Assembly (NCBI GenBank): GCA_963989385.1 | Contig: OZ022503.1 | Coordinates: forward strand, 48,172,858 to 48,236,857 | Source of the DNA: Ctena decussata | Lineage: Eukaryota; Mollusca; Bivalvia; Lucinida; Lucinidae | Length of the DNA: 64,000 nt | Reading direction: 5' to 3' | Shown: positions 12,518 through 24,736 of the stretch, piece by piece | Position numbering within the stretch: the first letter of the stretch is position 1 | Layout of the letters: the number at the start of each line of letters is the position of its first letter | Program-made: the position numbers and the translations under genes | Notes under the pieces: generated by a model | Seen by the model: the letters and a program-made list of their open reading frames with translations, nothing else | Told to the model about the DNA's origin: nothing | Databases searched by the model: none

Positions 12518-15138
12518 GATCTACGAGTCCGCATGTATTCGAGTCTTGATTGTCATAAGACCGTTAAAAATCTAAATATTGGGACCTCTAAAAAATAATC
12601 AAAATAATAATCCTAAAAATGGAACAGTTTGATTTTACAAAGCGATAAAGCGTACAACAGATGCAGGTAGAATGACAAAAAGAGTTGCCACTTGCCAGGA
12701 GCAGTCTGTTTTGATTTTGTCTATAAATAAGTGGAGTCTAGCCAAATATTTCCTTGTGTGCTTTTAGGATCCTCAATGTCTGTGCTCCGTATGTTCGAAC
12801 GCCAGAGGCTCCGATTTGAGCCTTTGCTCTTCGCATATGCCATAAGGACCGATTTATGTGTGGCGGCTAATTGCAGAATATCACATGTATAATCAAGTGC
12901 AACAACCTACGGCATACGGCACGTCAGAAATTGAGGAAACCAAACTTATTCGGAGTCAACTATTCGGAACACCAAAAAAAATGTTTATAACTTTTCGAGA
13001 AAATACTGCAATTTCCAAATGTTTTTCGAAAAGGGCAATGTGTTGAAATGAGAGAGACCTCTTAAAATGTTGTGAAACTCTCAAACAGTTTGACTAAATA
13101 TATCACAGTATAAGGTGAAACATGTTTGGTCGAGCTAATTTTAAAAGCGGTATGTCGGAAACTGGTTTCCATGTACAAGTATTTATGATAAAATTCCACG
13201 AACTTATCGAACAGCCCTCGTAGTAAGACTATTCTTTTATTTACAAAGTTGGCTCACCAAATGGCTTCAAGTAGAATTGAAACAGTAAATGTAAAAGATT
13301 TACAAACGTAACATTAACGTAACATTAAAATTCCGAAGAGTTGACCAAACAAAATGGTATAATTTTGATAATACCTACTTGCTGATGACTTAGGTTGTTT
13401 GGGCTGTGCAAGAAGATTACAAACTGTATAATCTGAATTACGTTCATTTTTACTATTCTTAAACTGCCAACGTGCACATTTTAATTAAAGTTTGGAATAT
13501 TGTGTCATTTTAGTTGTATAGACTTATATTGTACCCGCAAAGGGGATTATTTTGTTCATTTTACTTTTTTATTGCTTGTTTTTTTTTTGTTGTGTGTGTG
13601 TTTTTTTTTTTTTTTTTTTTTAATTTTTGGGATCATCTCATTTCATCTCAATGTACATTTCTTCTTCCAAACATAAAAAGGTTTGTTTATTGTTTCTATT
13701 TTATTTGTATAATCGTGGTATAATGATTTGATTGTACCTCTGACTAAGCTGAAAGGTGAAAGGGCTTAAGAAAAACAAAGTGTGCCCTACTGTTAATGAT
13801 TATTTCTTCATACACGTATATGAGAAACGTTAACGCAGTCAATGTTGACAAAAGTCAGTCTTCAGTGTTCTGTTTGTCAGAAGTTTTGTATTATTCTTAC
13901 TTTTTTAAAAATATTTTTATTGATTTATTTTGCAAGATTTAGTTTGACTAAGGATGGCACTCCAGGAGATGCCGTGGTAAGCTGAGATTTTGATCTATTA
14001 TTATTTTTTTATTTATTTATTCTTTTAGGTAGTGATTATCACTGATTTGGGGCATAGACATAAAATGCTGAAAATACAATAGATCTTCCCAGATCTTAGC
14101 AGATGCCTTCTTTATGTTGTTTCTCACAATTCAGAATCCCAAAATGCAGGACTTGTTGATGTTCAGAGGGACTTATAGAAGAAAAGAACAAAGGGTAATT
14201 TTGTGCGAATAAATCTAAAAAAATGACCATCATTATTGAAAATGTAACTAAGTCTGAACTTAAAATAATGTATTATGAAGAACGTCCTAGCAATTATTTT
14301 TTTCCATTTTTGATGCACGTTATCAGGCTGCGCAGATAAATAAAAGAGTGTGGCCTGTGTCCAAATATTTGTCTAAACACACAGTAGAGTCTTTTTCAAG
14401 GTTGAATAATTTCAATAACACGCCTGTCTTGGTCATTGTAATGTACTATTTATACTCTGAGTATGATATAGGTATAACTGACCTGCCTGTATAAATGAAT
14501 GCAATCACTATACATGCACTAATATACATGGTCAGACATTTGAGAAAAAGCTACTGTTTTTATCTGTTCTGCTTTGCAATTTGAGAAAGAGTTGGAACAA
14601 ATAATTGCTAGGATGCTCTTTTTAATGGATCAAAGTATCTTCAGAGCTAAGTATATTTTCAAGAACGGATTTTATTTTTCAGATTTCTGCGCAGAAAATT
14701 ACCCTTTGATCTTTCCGTATAAAAACACTTTTTTTAAACAGCATGTCCCTCTATTTTGTATTCTAAACTGTAAAGAACAACACAAATAAGAGGTCTGCTA
14801 ACTTTCAGGGAGATACAATAAGTGTTTATGGTTTTACTGAGATTTTTGTATATACCACAAACCACCACCGTAATTTCACTTTTTTGTGGTAATCAATTTG
14901 AATAGATTTCTCTACCTTAAAATGTTTTAAAAGTTTACGTTACATTGTGCATCTGAGTTGCGCAGGCGTTAAAGTTTAAATATAGCAATATGTTACAAGA
15001 GCTAGACATATTTTTTATTTAAAATCATGCAAAACCATCCCACTAATTGCATATGACAATTAGCGCAAAGCCAGACTCTAGCTAGTCAACGTCGACGACA
15101 TGGAATATTAGACTTAACGTCAGCGTTGATCATACAAA
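12518..15138. other. Intergenic, no gene seen
   Basis: AT-rich with scattered T runs; open frames are short and low-complexity. Confidence 0.5.
13583..13622 (+). repeat. Low-complexity (TG)n and T run
   Basis: TGTGTGTGTG followed by a run of over 20 T. Confidence 0.9.
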
Positions 15139-15221
15139 GTGCCATAGGCAGGTAAATAAATGATGCGAAGGTAACGTTATTTACGGTACCTTCACATAAC
15201 TTATTTACCTGTATATGGCAC
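15139..15221. repeat. Small hairpin (33-bp arms)
   Basis: GTGCCATAGGCAGGTAAATA pairs with TATTTACCTGTATATGGCAC; each arm ends in GAAGG/CCTTC around a ~17-base loop. Confidence 0.7.
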
Positions 15222-15399
15222 ATCAAACAGTCGAAACAATTATGCTAGGTCACGTTTGTTAGAAGGACGGAGTCCATGTCAGTAGGTACGTAAAATGTGG
15301 GGACTTTGGAGCCAGTTGGGAAACTTGAACACTTGCTTACTGCAACAGACTTGTATCGATAGAACATATTGTGGCGCTGTCAGATGCGCTGAAAAATAA

Positions 15400-17510
15400 C
15401 TTTGTGAGATGCGAGAAGCGCTTCCAATCAGGAGTTCACAGTGCAAGGAACTTTCCTGGAGCAGACAAATGAAATGACCATGACCTGACGATAATGACCT
15501 TCCAGGTTCACCTGAAGAAGGTCAGAAAGCAGCCAATGCAAGACTGAGCTTTTACACCTAGAAGTTATAGGATCCAGATGTGGCATGCACATTTAAAGCA
15601 ACAGTAGTTGGGACTTTGTTCCACTCATTGGTTCGAGGGATGATGACATGGATACATATGCCATGATTGCCACCTCCAATACAGAATTGACGGACATAGT
15701 CAGTGAGATATATTGGAAGGAACGTCGAAGGACAAAGGTTTGGATCACCAGCGATCTTTTGACTTTAAAAATTTATGATGATAGGAGAGATTTGATGAAG
15801 AGGCGGTAAAAAGCAAAAGGAGCGCCAGAATACATGTAACCCAACAATAGGATTCAGAAGGCCCTAAAATTCGAAGGAAGACGTGATGTGTACTCAGTGC
15901 GTGGAGATCGAAAACTGTCTGAACAAAACAATTTGGGTGAAGTATCTAACTTTCGCGAAACAGGCTAGATTCACAACTATCCAGGACAAGTCTTAGAAAT
16001 GTCTAACAGAAGAACAAGAGATTCTCAGCGGCTTGACAGAATATTGCTTAGAATAATGCATGTGCACTCATGAGAGTTATATTGACAATGCAGTTCTGGA
16101 CTGCAATCAGCACCCAGAAGAAGATCTTCAGCTGATCCATCGTGAAAACGTTGAGATTGCAGCAACAGCGCTAAAAAGGGGAAGTCTGCCGGAGATGATA
16201 ATATACCAGCAGAACTTGTTAAAGCAAGAGGGCAAAACATGATTGATGTTTTAACAAAGACTAGTAACAAAATCTGGAGAACAGGAGAAGGCCAATCCCA
16301 TGGACTCAGCTGCGGATTAGTATACTCCTAAAAGGGCAAACTACAGCTCTTCCTGAATCACAGAACCACAGCCACATCAGTCGTTGTACCCCAGTTAACA
16401 TTAGCAATATCTGCACCATGTTTTCATAGAAGTAAAAAAACTGGCGAGGTATGGCATGCAGTCTTGTGTGCCACCATGCGGAAGTACAAATCAAATATAC
16501 ATGTAGTTCATGCCATTTAGCGGCTCTACGAAAAGGCTACAAGTGCAGTCCAGTTGAATGGCAGCACGGATTAAAGGTTGTAAACAACAATAAGAAATAG
16601 TGGAGGGTGCGTTCTCTCACCAGTCTTCTTCAAAATTTTCCCAAAAGGATTCTGGCTGATGCTCTGAAAGAATATGGTGGAAAGGTTAGCAGATGCGGCA
16701 TAATTATAACCAATCTGCGGTTAGCTGATAGAACTGGCGCTCTTGTCGAGTAAGGGCAGGAACCAGAAACCTTAGCTGACAGCCCCGACAAAATCTGCAC
16801 AAGGTATAAAAAGAAGATAAGTACTCAGAAGATCAAACCGGCGACAGACAGCGCCAATGTAATTCAGAAGCAGGGAAAGGTGTAAAGACATAAGCATTTT
16901 TGATGTGTAACCAGCTTCAAATTCCTTGGAGCAGTTGTCTTATGTGATGACTCAAAACTAAAGATCGCTCAAGGATTTAACAGATCACTGCAGCTCTAAC
17001 AAAGTTAAAGTCATTTTAAAGAGATAACAGAATAATTCTTTTATAAAAAGAGCGCTGATGCGAAATGTCATATTCATCTTCTGTGTTCATGTGAATCGTG
17101 GACACTGTCAGTAGAGTTATAAAAAAGAACACATGCCTTTGAGACGGGATGCAACCGACTGTTATTTGATGTTCGGTACAAACACCACACAACAAATGAT
17201 GTTCGTAGAAGGATCCATGCAATCACCGGAGAATATTATGAACTTCTGACTATGATCAAGAAACGGAAGCTAAATTTGGTTTGGGCACATCCCAAGGTCT
17301 TCTGACTATGAGGATTCTACAGGACACAGTGATAGGCAAAAGAAGAAGAGACAGACAGAAGAAGTGGAAAGACGATATTAAAGAGCTGACAGAGCTGGAC
17401 TTTTCCAGCACAACTTGGGCAGCTGAAATCAAACCAAGGTGGATAGGATTGTAGCAAAGTCATCTGCGTTGCTCCAACGACCTTGCAAGGTTATGGGATA
17501 GAATAGAACA
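15400..17510 (+). mobile_element. Older, longer, heavily decayed copy of the same LINE family
   Basis: It starts in the end of an APE-type endonuclease (an FPGAD...DHDL-like stretch near 15450-15490). It continues through the linker and the N-terminal RT signature (GDDNIPAELVKARGQNMIDV near 16190-16250), the A motif region (EVWHAVLCATMRKY near 16450) and the C-terminal block (KRRRDRQKKWKDDIKEL near 17335-17395). It shares its 3' end, GGTTATGGGATAGAA, with the 52-kb copy. Many stops and frame changes show that it is dead. Confidence 0.75.
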
Positions 17511-17865
17511 GGCGTTTGAATCAGACGATATTAATCAAATGGTGTGCAAGAAATAATATATCTCATGGATGCGAATTGCAGATTAACAATCTGACCCTCG
17601 ACGTCACTGTTCGGTATCAACGAGGCTTGCCAAGCAGTGACGATTTGTTCTACCTCACTTCACACTCATGAAAGTTACGCATACTCTAGACTAAGTTTGA
17701 TAATTGGCTGGGAAAAGAATGCACATGTTAGCTGTCTGAACGCCCTGGGTAATTATAGTCCGTTTGGATTAATGCTAAAAAAATATTAAAAAATACGTGC
17801 ATCCTGGTAAGGTCACAGTTACAAAAAACAGCAAACTCAATACATTGAAAGAGGAAATGAGAAGA

Positions 17866-17922
17866 ACACACACACACATACAAACACACACACACACGCG
17901 CGCGCGCATGCGCGCGCGCGCA
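17866..17922 (+). repeat. (CA)n-(CG)n alternating tract
   Basis: Alternating purine-pyrimidine tract that switches from CA to CG repeats; such tracts can adopt Z-DNA. Confidence 0.9.
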
Positions 17923-18516
17923 GAACAGCACATTTTAACATACAAACCGGTTTAGAGCAAGTTTAAGTATTTCTACTAGTTGGTAAATTCAATGGATAGA
18001 CTTTAATCGGCAGCAACTGTGCCTTTTTCATATTCGCTTCCTTTCTCAATTGGGTCAACTCTTACAGGAAATAATTTACCTCTATGGAGGAAATTATTTC
18101 CCTTTAGAGAAGACCCACTTTTTTGTAGATTTGTTTTGTTTTGTGTTTTTGTATCGATGTTGTAGTGAGGTCAGAAGGCATGTAAATAATTGTAAGGTGC
18201 ATGAGTACAATTCATGAGGTTTTGCTATTTTTACAAAGGGAAACAACTTTTGTGACTTCCGTTTTCTTCCTCTGGAGACCAAAGCAGTTCCAAAACAATG
18301 TCAGGTGACAGCTTTGCTACCACTGGTGATGTGTTGCAATGTAAAATATAATAAAGTTACATATTCGTACATCTTATAGGAAAACTGTAGTATTGTTGAA
18401 ATTAGTAACAGTTATCTAAACTAGGTTCATGGATAGACGGATGGATAACATGCGATATTATATCCTTTCTAACCGTATTTCAGTCATATCAGGACAATGG
18501 TATGCTTATGATGGAA

Positions 18517-18640
18517 GGCTGTGTGCAAAGGTACCCCGTTTACGGGTAGAAAGATTTCCGTTTCCAGCGGGTCTCGAATCCGGGACCGCTAGATTAATAG
18601 GCCAGCGTTTTACCTTCTGAGCCACCGGGGCTTTCCCCAG
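18517..18640 (-). repeat. Second tRNA-like SINE head
   Basis: Minus strand GCCCCGGTGGCTCAGAAGGT (A-box-like) and GGTCCCGGATTCGAGAC (B-box-like), followed by a non-tRNA tail. A different family from the other SINEs. Confidence 0.55.
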
Positions 18641-19074
18641 TCTAAGATGAACAAAAAATGTAATCATACACAGTATACTATTTTCGCGAACGAAGGGTAT
18701 GAGGCGAGCTTATAGTTTAGGAAGGCATCCGTCGTCCCTCGTCGACTGCTCCTGAATCTTTCATTTATTTTTCCCTCTTTTCTTCCTTTAGACTTTCTTT
18801 TTATTTTGTCTTTTATCTGTTGGAATTTTTCGACAGGATTTTTGTTGTTGCAAGCATAAGATGCAACATCGTTGTTGTGTCTGTACCAGTGCTTAAAAAT
18901 GCCCATCGGCGCCGGGACAACCTTGTTTTGCCGTTGTGATGATCCAAATCTGTCTTTACTTTAGATGTTCAGTTCATTGTTCCAAACTCAGTGTCTGCAA
19001 AATATGTTTGTTTCTTACCATAATGTTGTGAAAACTTGTAGCCAAACCCAGTTGTATATGAAAGCAATAGATAT

Positions 19075-19310
19075 GAGCCGCGACACGACAAAACGAACAA
19101 TGGGGTTGTGTGCCAAGCGCAGACTCAGATCAGCCTGGGCATCCTCCCAGTCTGATCAGAGTCTTCGCTGTCCGCATGAAGGTAGCTTAGATCCTTAGCT
19201 ACCCTTTAAGCGCTCCGTGAAGAGTCTGATCAGACTGGGTGGATGCTCCGGCTGATCTGAGTCTGCATTGGGCGCACAACCACATTGTTGGTTTTGTCGT
19301 GTCGCGGCTC
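19075..19310. mobile_element. P1 MITE, copy 2
   Basis: Full length, flanked on both sides by ATAT (19071-19074 and 19311-19314). Confidence 0.9.
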
Positions 19311-19392
19311 ATATAATTATTAAATCTAGTCGTTCACTGTCGTCGTCAAAATTTTCAAACCTCTCCCCATAAACCACTGGGCAGATTGATAT

Positions 19393-19628
19393 GAGCCGCG
19401 ACACGAGAAAATCAACAATGTGGTTGTGCGCCCAGCGAAGACTCAGATAAACCTGGGCAACCGCCAAGTCTGATCAGACTTTTCACTAAGCGCTTAAAGG
19501 ATAGCTAAGGGTCTAAGCTACCTCCATGCGGACAGCGAAGACTCTGATGAGACTGGGTGGATTCCCAGGCTGATCTGAGTCTGCTCTGGGCGCACAACCA
19601 CATTGTTGGTTTTCTTGTGTCGCGGTTC
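19393..19628. mobile_element. P1 MITE, copy 3
   Basis: Full length, only 82 bp after copy 2. The right end is GGTTC instead of GGCTC and the border repeat is no longer readable. Confidence 0.88.
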
Positions 19629-21377
19629 AATTATTACATGGACGCTTCATAGGATTACGAAACGAAAATTTGTTCAAACAGATTTTGGCCATATGTCCAA
19701 CATGCGTAGCAGCTTTAAAATCTTCCTCTCCAGATCCAAAAGGCCGACAACCATATGGCGGCGTATTTAGCATTAGTACGCAAGTACCGCCATGTGTGTT
19801 CAAATGATGACCCCAAGTTGAGCATTTTACCTGTTAACGGAAAAGTGTCAACTTTGATACAGGAAAATTATCAAACTCAGCAAAACCTTTTTGTGATTAG
19901 AAATCTGTCCCTCAGGGTTGTCTGCTCCGGCCTGGCGGTATATGAAATAATTGAATCGTACAAAAATCTAAGTTCAAAGATGAAATGATTCTTATTCACT
20001 TATGTTTATCAGTTTCACGAAAAACTATCGAGAAATTTACCTCTAGCACGCGATCATTGCCATATTGTAATAAGTTTGCAGCCCCTGCGAGAGAACACAC
20101 CTTTCCCGACAGGTACGCTATTATAAATAACTGAGTGGGGAGACATGCAACATACTTTTCCTACAAAGGCTTTGCTCATTCGCTTTTGGGGTTGTGAAGA
20201 GGAAAATTGTTTCGTTCAGAAAGTTATCTTTCCCCGGCTGCCATCTTAATTATCGGAACGGAGTTTTTGTTCCACTAATCTCTTGAAGCTGTAATGCGGT
20301 TTCAGTAGGCCCAGCGGTTTTTGGAAAAGTCATCTGAAAGTTTGACGGACGACGACAGCGGATGATGGACCTTGTCGTTTATGTGAGCAAATTCATTCTG
20401 TTAGGAGTAGCCCTCCATTCTGGAAAGGTGTCAAACTCCAGGGAACCTAACAGGAAAACTAGAATGTTCACTCCCTTTGAAATAAGTAGCTTTCTTTCTG
20501 TTCATATGACACGAAAAATGTAATAATGTTACAATTTTTATATTCTTTCCGAAAACATAATAAACGGAAAATATACTCAAAGCACGATAATTTCAAAAAC
20601 AAATTGTTCATTTGTTTTCTTATTTCTCCCTTCGCCTACCAAGTATTGTGATATTTTCTAAATAACACCTCCCAAATTTAGATCAGCTCTAAGAATTCTA
20701 GATTAGAGTGTAGAAGACGGTACACGATACATTTATACCCGTGCCATCTGTCCGTCCGTATGTCAGTCTGACTGTTATTTATTAATATTATTGCATCGTC
20801 ATCAATGCAAATCCAGATTTTATCCGAATTCGGTGTCGATGCTTTCCGGCCAGTCTGATTGCGCTTGGAGTGAAATGATGACGGTCAAGTGGCAACATCG
20901 CAGACAAGGATAATGTAAGCAATAGCTCAAGAAGTTCGTAAATAATTTTTGAAACGAAGGATGCTTTTGAAGAATGGAACATAACAAGGTCACGAAAATA
21001 GCAGACTCGATTTTTGTAGTCTGTTTATAGGTTACAGTCAAACGTTCAACATTGCCTATGCTCCTCGTAATTTATTAGTTAATTGAGAGCTGCACAAGAA
21101 CTGACTCAATTAGATCGAGTCTGCTGTTTTCGTATATTCAATGTGTTCTTAGATTCCAAAGGATTTTTTTTCAGAATTTGTAGTATCTTATTAATTAGTT
21201 CCAAGACGATTGCTACTTTTGAAGACAACTACTTTGCCCCCAGTGTGAAAATAGTAAGTGATACCCTTTGTTTGAGTAGCCCACAGAGTGGAAACAGGAG
21301 AAACGCCTGCGCAAATGCACGACAAGATCAAAATGATTAATCCATCTGTACCTAGTGTCCCATAAAAGGGACAACGG

Positions 21378-21447
21378 TAAACAGTGCAGACACAGACCAG
21401 GCGCCACGGTGGGACCTCGGCGTCTGATCAGGGTCTACACAGTTTGC
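21378..21447. repeat. Short palindrome family P3, copy 1
   Basis: Inverted AACAGTGCAGACNCAGA ... TCTGATCAGGGTCTACAC with a CGCCNNNNTNNGGCG-type turn. Confidence 0.6.
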
Positions 21448-21570
21448 ATAAGGAAAATGGATGTCTCCTTTGAAATTATACTACAAATAAAAATAATAAC
21501 TTAACCTGACACACCTTAATTGACATATGAACTTATCCGTTTGATAAGGTAGAGTAGTCCATCGGGCATA

Positions 21571-21844
21571 AATTGATTGATTGATTGATTTGATGCTTAA
21601 CGTCCACGGTTAACAACTATGGTCATGTCGGGACGGTCAGTTACCCTAACCACATTACTCCTGGGCAGGCTTAGACCTCCTAAGCGGTTAACCAGTACTT
21701 AGTGCACATACCTCCGCCAGTAACTGACAACTGCCCTTCTTGAATCAGCGGAAGGAGAAACGAAAGTGTATGGCCAGAACGGGTATCGAACCCAGGACCT
21801 CTCACTTATAAGTCAGGTGCCCTACCGATTGCGCCCGGCCGGGC
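21571..21844 (-). mobile_element. tRNA-derived SINE, copy 1
   Basis: On the minus strand a tRNA-like head (B box GGTCCTGGGTTCGATACCC, CTTATAAG at the anticodon region) is followed by a conserved body (CCGCTTAGGAGGTCTAAGCC, CTGACCGTCCCGACATGACC). The tail is (TCAA)n-like. Confidence 0.8.
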
Positions 21845-22145
21845 ATAAGTAGGTTAATTTAAAGTTAAGGGCACAATAATGCCATAAAGGAAACAACTGT
21901 TTCAGACTTGGCAAATCATACACTCTGAGATAACAAGCTTGCAATAGCTGGTGGCAACAACAGTTAAACTTTTCTAAAGACCCGATGTGCGGCCAAACCA
22001 AACTGGCAACTGAAACATGGTCATTTCCGCTTCATTTTTAAATTAGTATCTCCAAGTGAGATTTGATAATATTGTAAAGCAGAAATAGCCGCTGGTTGAC
22101 ATGCTGGTCAACTGGACGCCTCTCATTTTCTTTTAATTCGAACAG

Positions 22146-22295
22146 GACCTTACGCGAAATATCTTCGACAAAATCGACAGTCCGGTGTTCTTTGTAAATA
22201 TACGGAGATACAGTCAAGTGGAGGGATGCACGTTCGTTGGTCGACGAGCCATCGCGTATCTTCTTCGAGACTCCTACCGAGAAGAGCTAATAAAA
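22146..22295 (+). CDS. Candidate single internal exon, 50 codons, function unknown
   Basis: An open stretch of exactly 50 codons (DLTRNIFDKI...YREELIK) is preceded by a pyrimidine-rich 3' splice site (CTCTCATTTTCTTTTAATTCGAACAG) region ending in AG and followed directly by a GTGAGT donor. Both edges are phase 0. The composition looks coding: charged and aromatic residues are well mixed (SPVFFVNIRRYS, AIAYLLRDSYREEL), with stops just outside. I do not recognise the family and see no partner exons nearby, so it could be one exon of a gene with very long introns or a captured exon. Confidence 0.4.
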
Positions 22296-23942
22296 GTGAG
22301 TCATTATGACACTTAATCGCTCACCTAAATGTTTAAGGTACATGTAAGAATTTTTCACTCTGTCTAGAAAAATGTCACATCATTTTTTTATGTTCTTCAT
22401 GAAATTAAAGCACGAGAAAATCTTGGTGAAGGGTGGCTCAAAGAATATTCCTAACTGCTGCGCATGGCATTAAGTGGGAAGAAGACGGGGTGGGCGGGAT
22501 TGTAGGCATGCCCGAAACCAACGTTTTGAAGTGGGGTGCAAATTTCAAGATATTAAAAAAAGAATGCGTTTCTTAGGCATATTCTGAGTAAAAGGCCGAA
22601 ATTAGCGGTGTAAATGCATTTTTATATAAATAAGGACTTTGAAATAATTTGTTAATAAAAGGGGATTGTGATTGCACACCTACTGTGTACGAGCTTAAGT
22701 AGATAAAAAAAAACGCAAGCGGAAAATATGTGTTTATGAATGAAAATACTTAGAATTATGAGTTTGGTGTTTCTGGCAAATGGTTTTTAGACTTAGAAAA
22801 TTTTACATGTAAAGATCATGTTCTCTAAGATTAGTAAGCGAAATTGTTTGTGAATAGTTGCTATTAAAGCCGAGTGTCCATGGAGCTTCATGCGAAAAAG
22901 ACTTAGTAACTACTTTTTGTCATGTATAGTTTAACGATATTTTATAAGTCGTATGGTCACTTTATCTGCTAGTTCATAGAAATCGAATAGAAAATTTGAA
23001 AGGAGTAGAGTTCACGAAGACTGAAAATCTTATCTACGATACTTTTGTTATTTAAGAATGGACAGGGATAAACGTTTATTAATTTGAATGTCAAAATATT
23101 ATTGTGTTAGGCTTCACGAAACGCCGATCTCACAGTTACGTTTACCTAACTTTTACGACAGGCCAAAAATTACGCTAAAGAGTAATTTGTTAAGACTGAT
23201 TTTGCAAATCAGTATGAAACGCAAAATCAGATCAAATGTTTATGTTCGGTGTGAGAACAGATCTAATAAACAAGAGACTAAAAGAAATTTGAAACTGCCT
23301 CTGTGTTTACAAATACTTATCTAGATTCTATCCCTACCCCCTAACATTTAAAGTTTCAATTGAAAATGGGGGTTCCCTTTCGATTTAGTCAGAAATTTCG
23401 TAGTAAACCGTCGAAAAATAATAAAAAAACTAAATGAAAAATATCATGAAAACATTCCCTGCAATACCAGTACTTTATAATCTTAAATATATCTATTAGT
23501 TTTGAAAACCCAAGCTCTGAAGATGCCGAACTCTAATACAAATCAAAATTTTGCCTTCATCATTGTCAGCCCTGTTGAGGGCGTGTCCGTGGCTATTCAG
23601 GTTTTCTCGTCATTTTGAAAAAAAAATTGTATGTTGCATTTCTTTGGTAGTGCTTCCTATATCACACTTACTGAGGTTTTCAAAAATTTTAACATTATTA
23701 AGCTTTCAGTGTAATTATAAATATTGTCTACGAACTTTCTTAACACCCTGTATGTTATACATGTACATATTTGTGTAATATAAAACTTTACTTACTTGTT
23801 GTGATTGAGGGGATCAATATAAAAGAGGCATTACCATACCAGATGACCCTAAGCTTTCTTGGATGCATCACTGACTCGGTGTTGCGTCTTGGATAATCGG
23901 TGCCATCTTCCTTTGGTCAACTGACCGAAGAAAGATCTACCT
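22296..23942. other. Intergenic or intronic, no further exon recognised
   Basis: Follows the candidate exon at 22146-22295. I found no partner exon in this stretch; open frames of 60-80 codons look random. Confidence 0.4.
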
Positions 23943-24141
23943 GAGCCGCGACACGAGAAAACCAACAATGTGGTTGTGCGCCCAGTCCAGACTCATATCA
24001 TCATAGGCATTTGCCCAGTTTGAGCAGACTCTTCGTTAAGTGCTCAAAAGGTAGCTAAAGGACTAAGGTACCTCCGTGCGGACAGCGAAGAGTCTGCGCT
24101 GGACGCACAACCACATTGTTGGTTTTATCGTGTCGCGGCTC
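23943..24141. mobile_element. P1 MITE, copy 4 (internal deletion)
   Basis: About 199 bp, lacking part of the right arm. Borders ACCT/ACCT are perfect (23939-23942, 24142-24145). Confidence 0.88.
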
Positions 24142-24736
24142 ACCTCTTTTACCGCTCGACGCACGTACCGAAGGTACGAGAACGTAATACAGATACATGT
24201 ATTTGATTCCGTTTTCGGGAGAGAACGGTTCGAATACGTGACGTAAGGGGTTAACTTTTCACGGTGATGTTGTTTTTTTCCGAAGTACGTGAAGTCGCGA
24301 TATACAATCTTAATTAGCAAAACATCACGTCGCATCAAAAGCTTTCATGGCAAATATGAGCTCCTAACGTGTTTAAACCGTTCTCTCTGGAGGACGGACA
24401 AACAGTAATATTTTAGTCATTTCTATTGTTCATGTGGTAAATTCTATTCTCTAGAACACATACACGTGTAGTATTGAACTGTTTTTACCATACACTAAAT
24501 ATATGTCGGGAAACTCTCTTGGGAATCATTACCCTTTGACTTCGTAAGCAACGTCGTCCAAAAAATGGGGATGGGGATGCGGAACTAGTTCTGCCTTTTC
24601 ATTTTTGCCGCCAATCTCAATGGGTCAGCTCTTAAAGAACAAAATTGCTCCCAAAGGAGATTTTTTTAAAGAAAAGCCCCTTTGGAAGAGGCAATCCTCT
24701 AGGGAAGCAAACACGAAGGTACGAAAGGGGGGGGGG

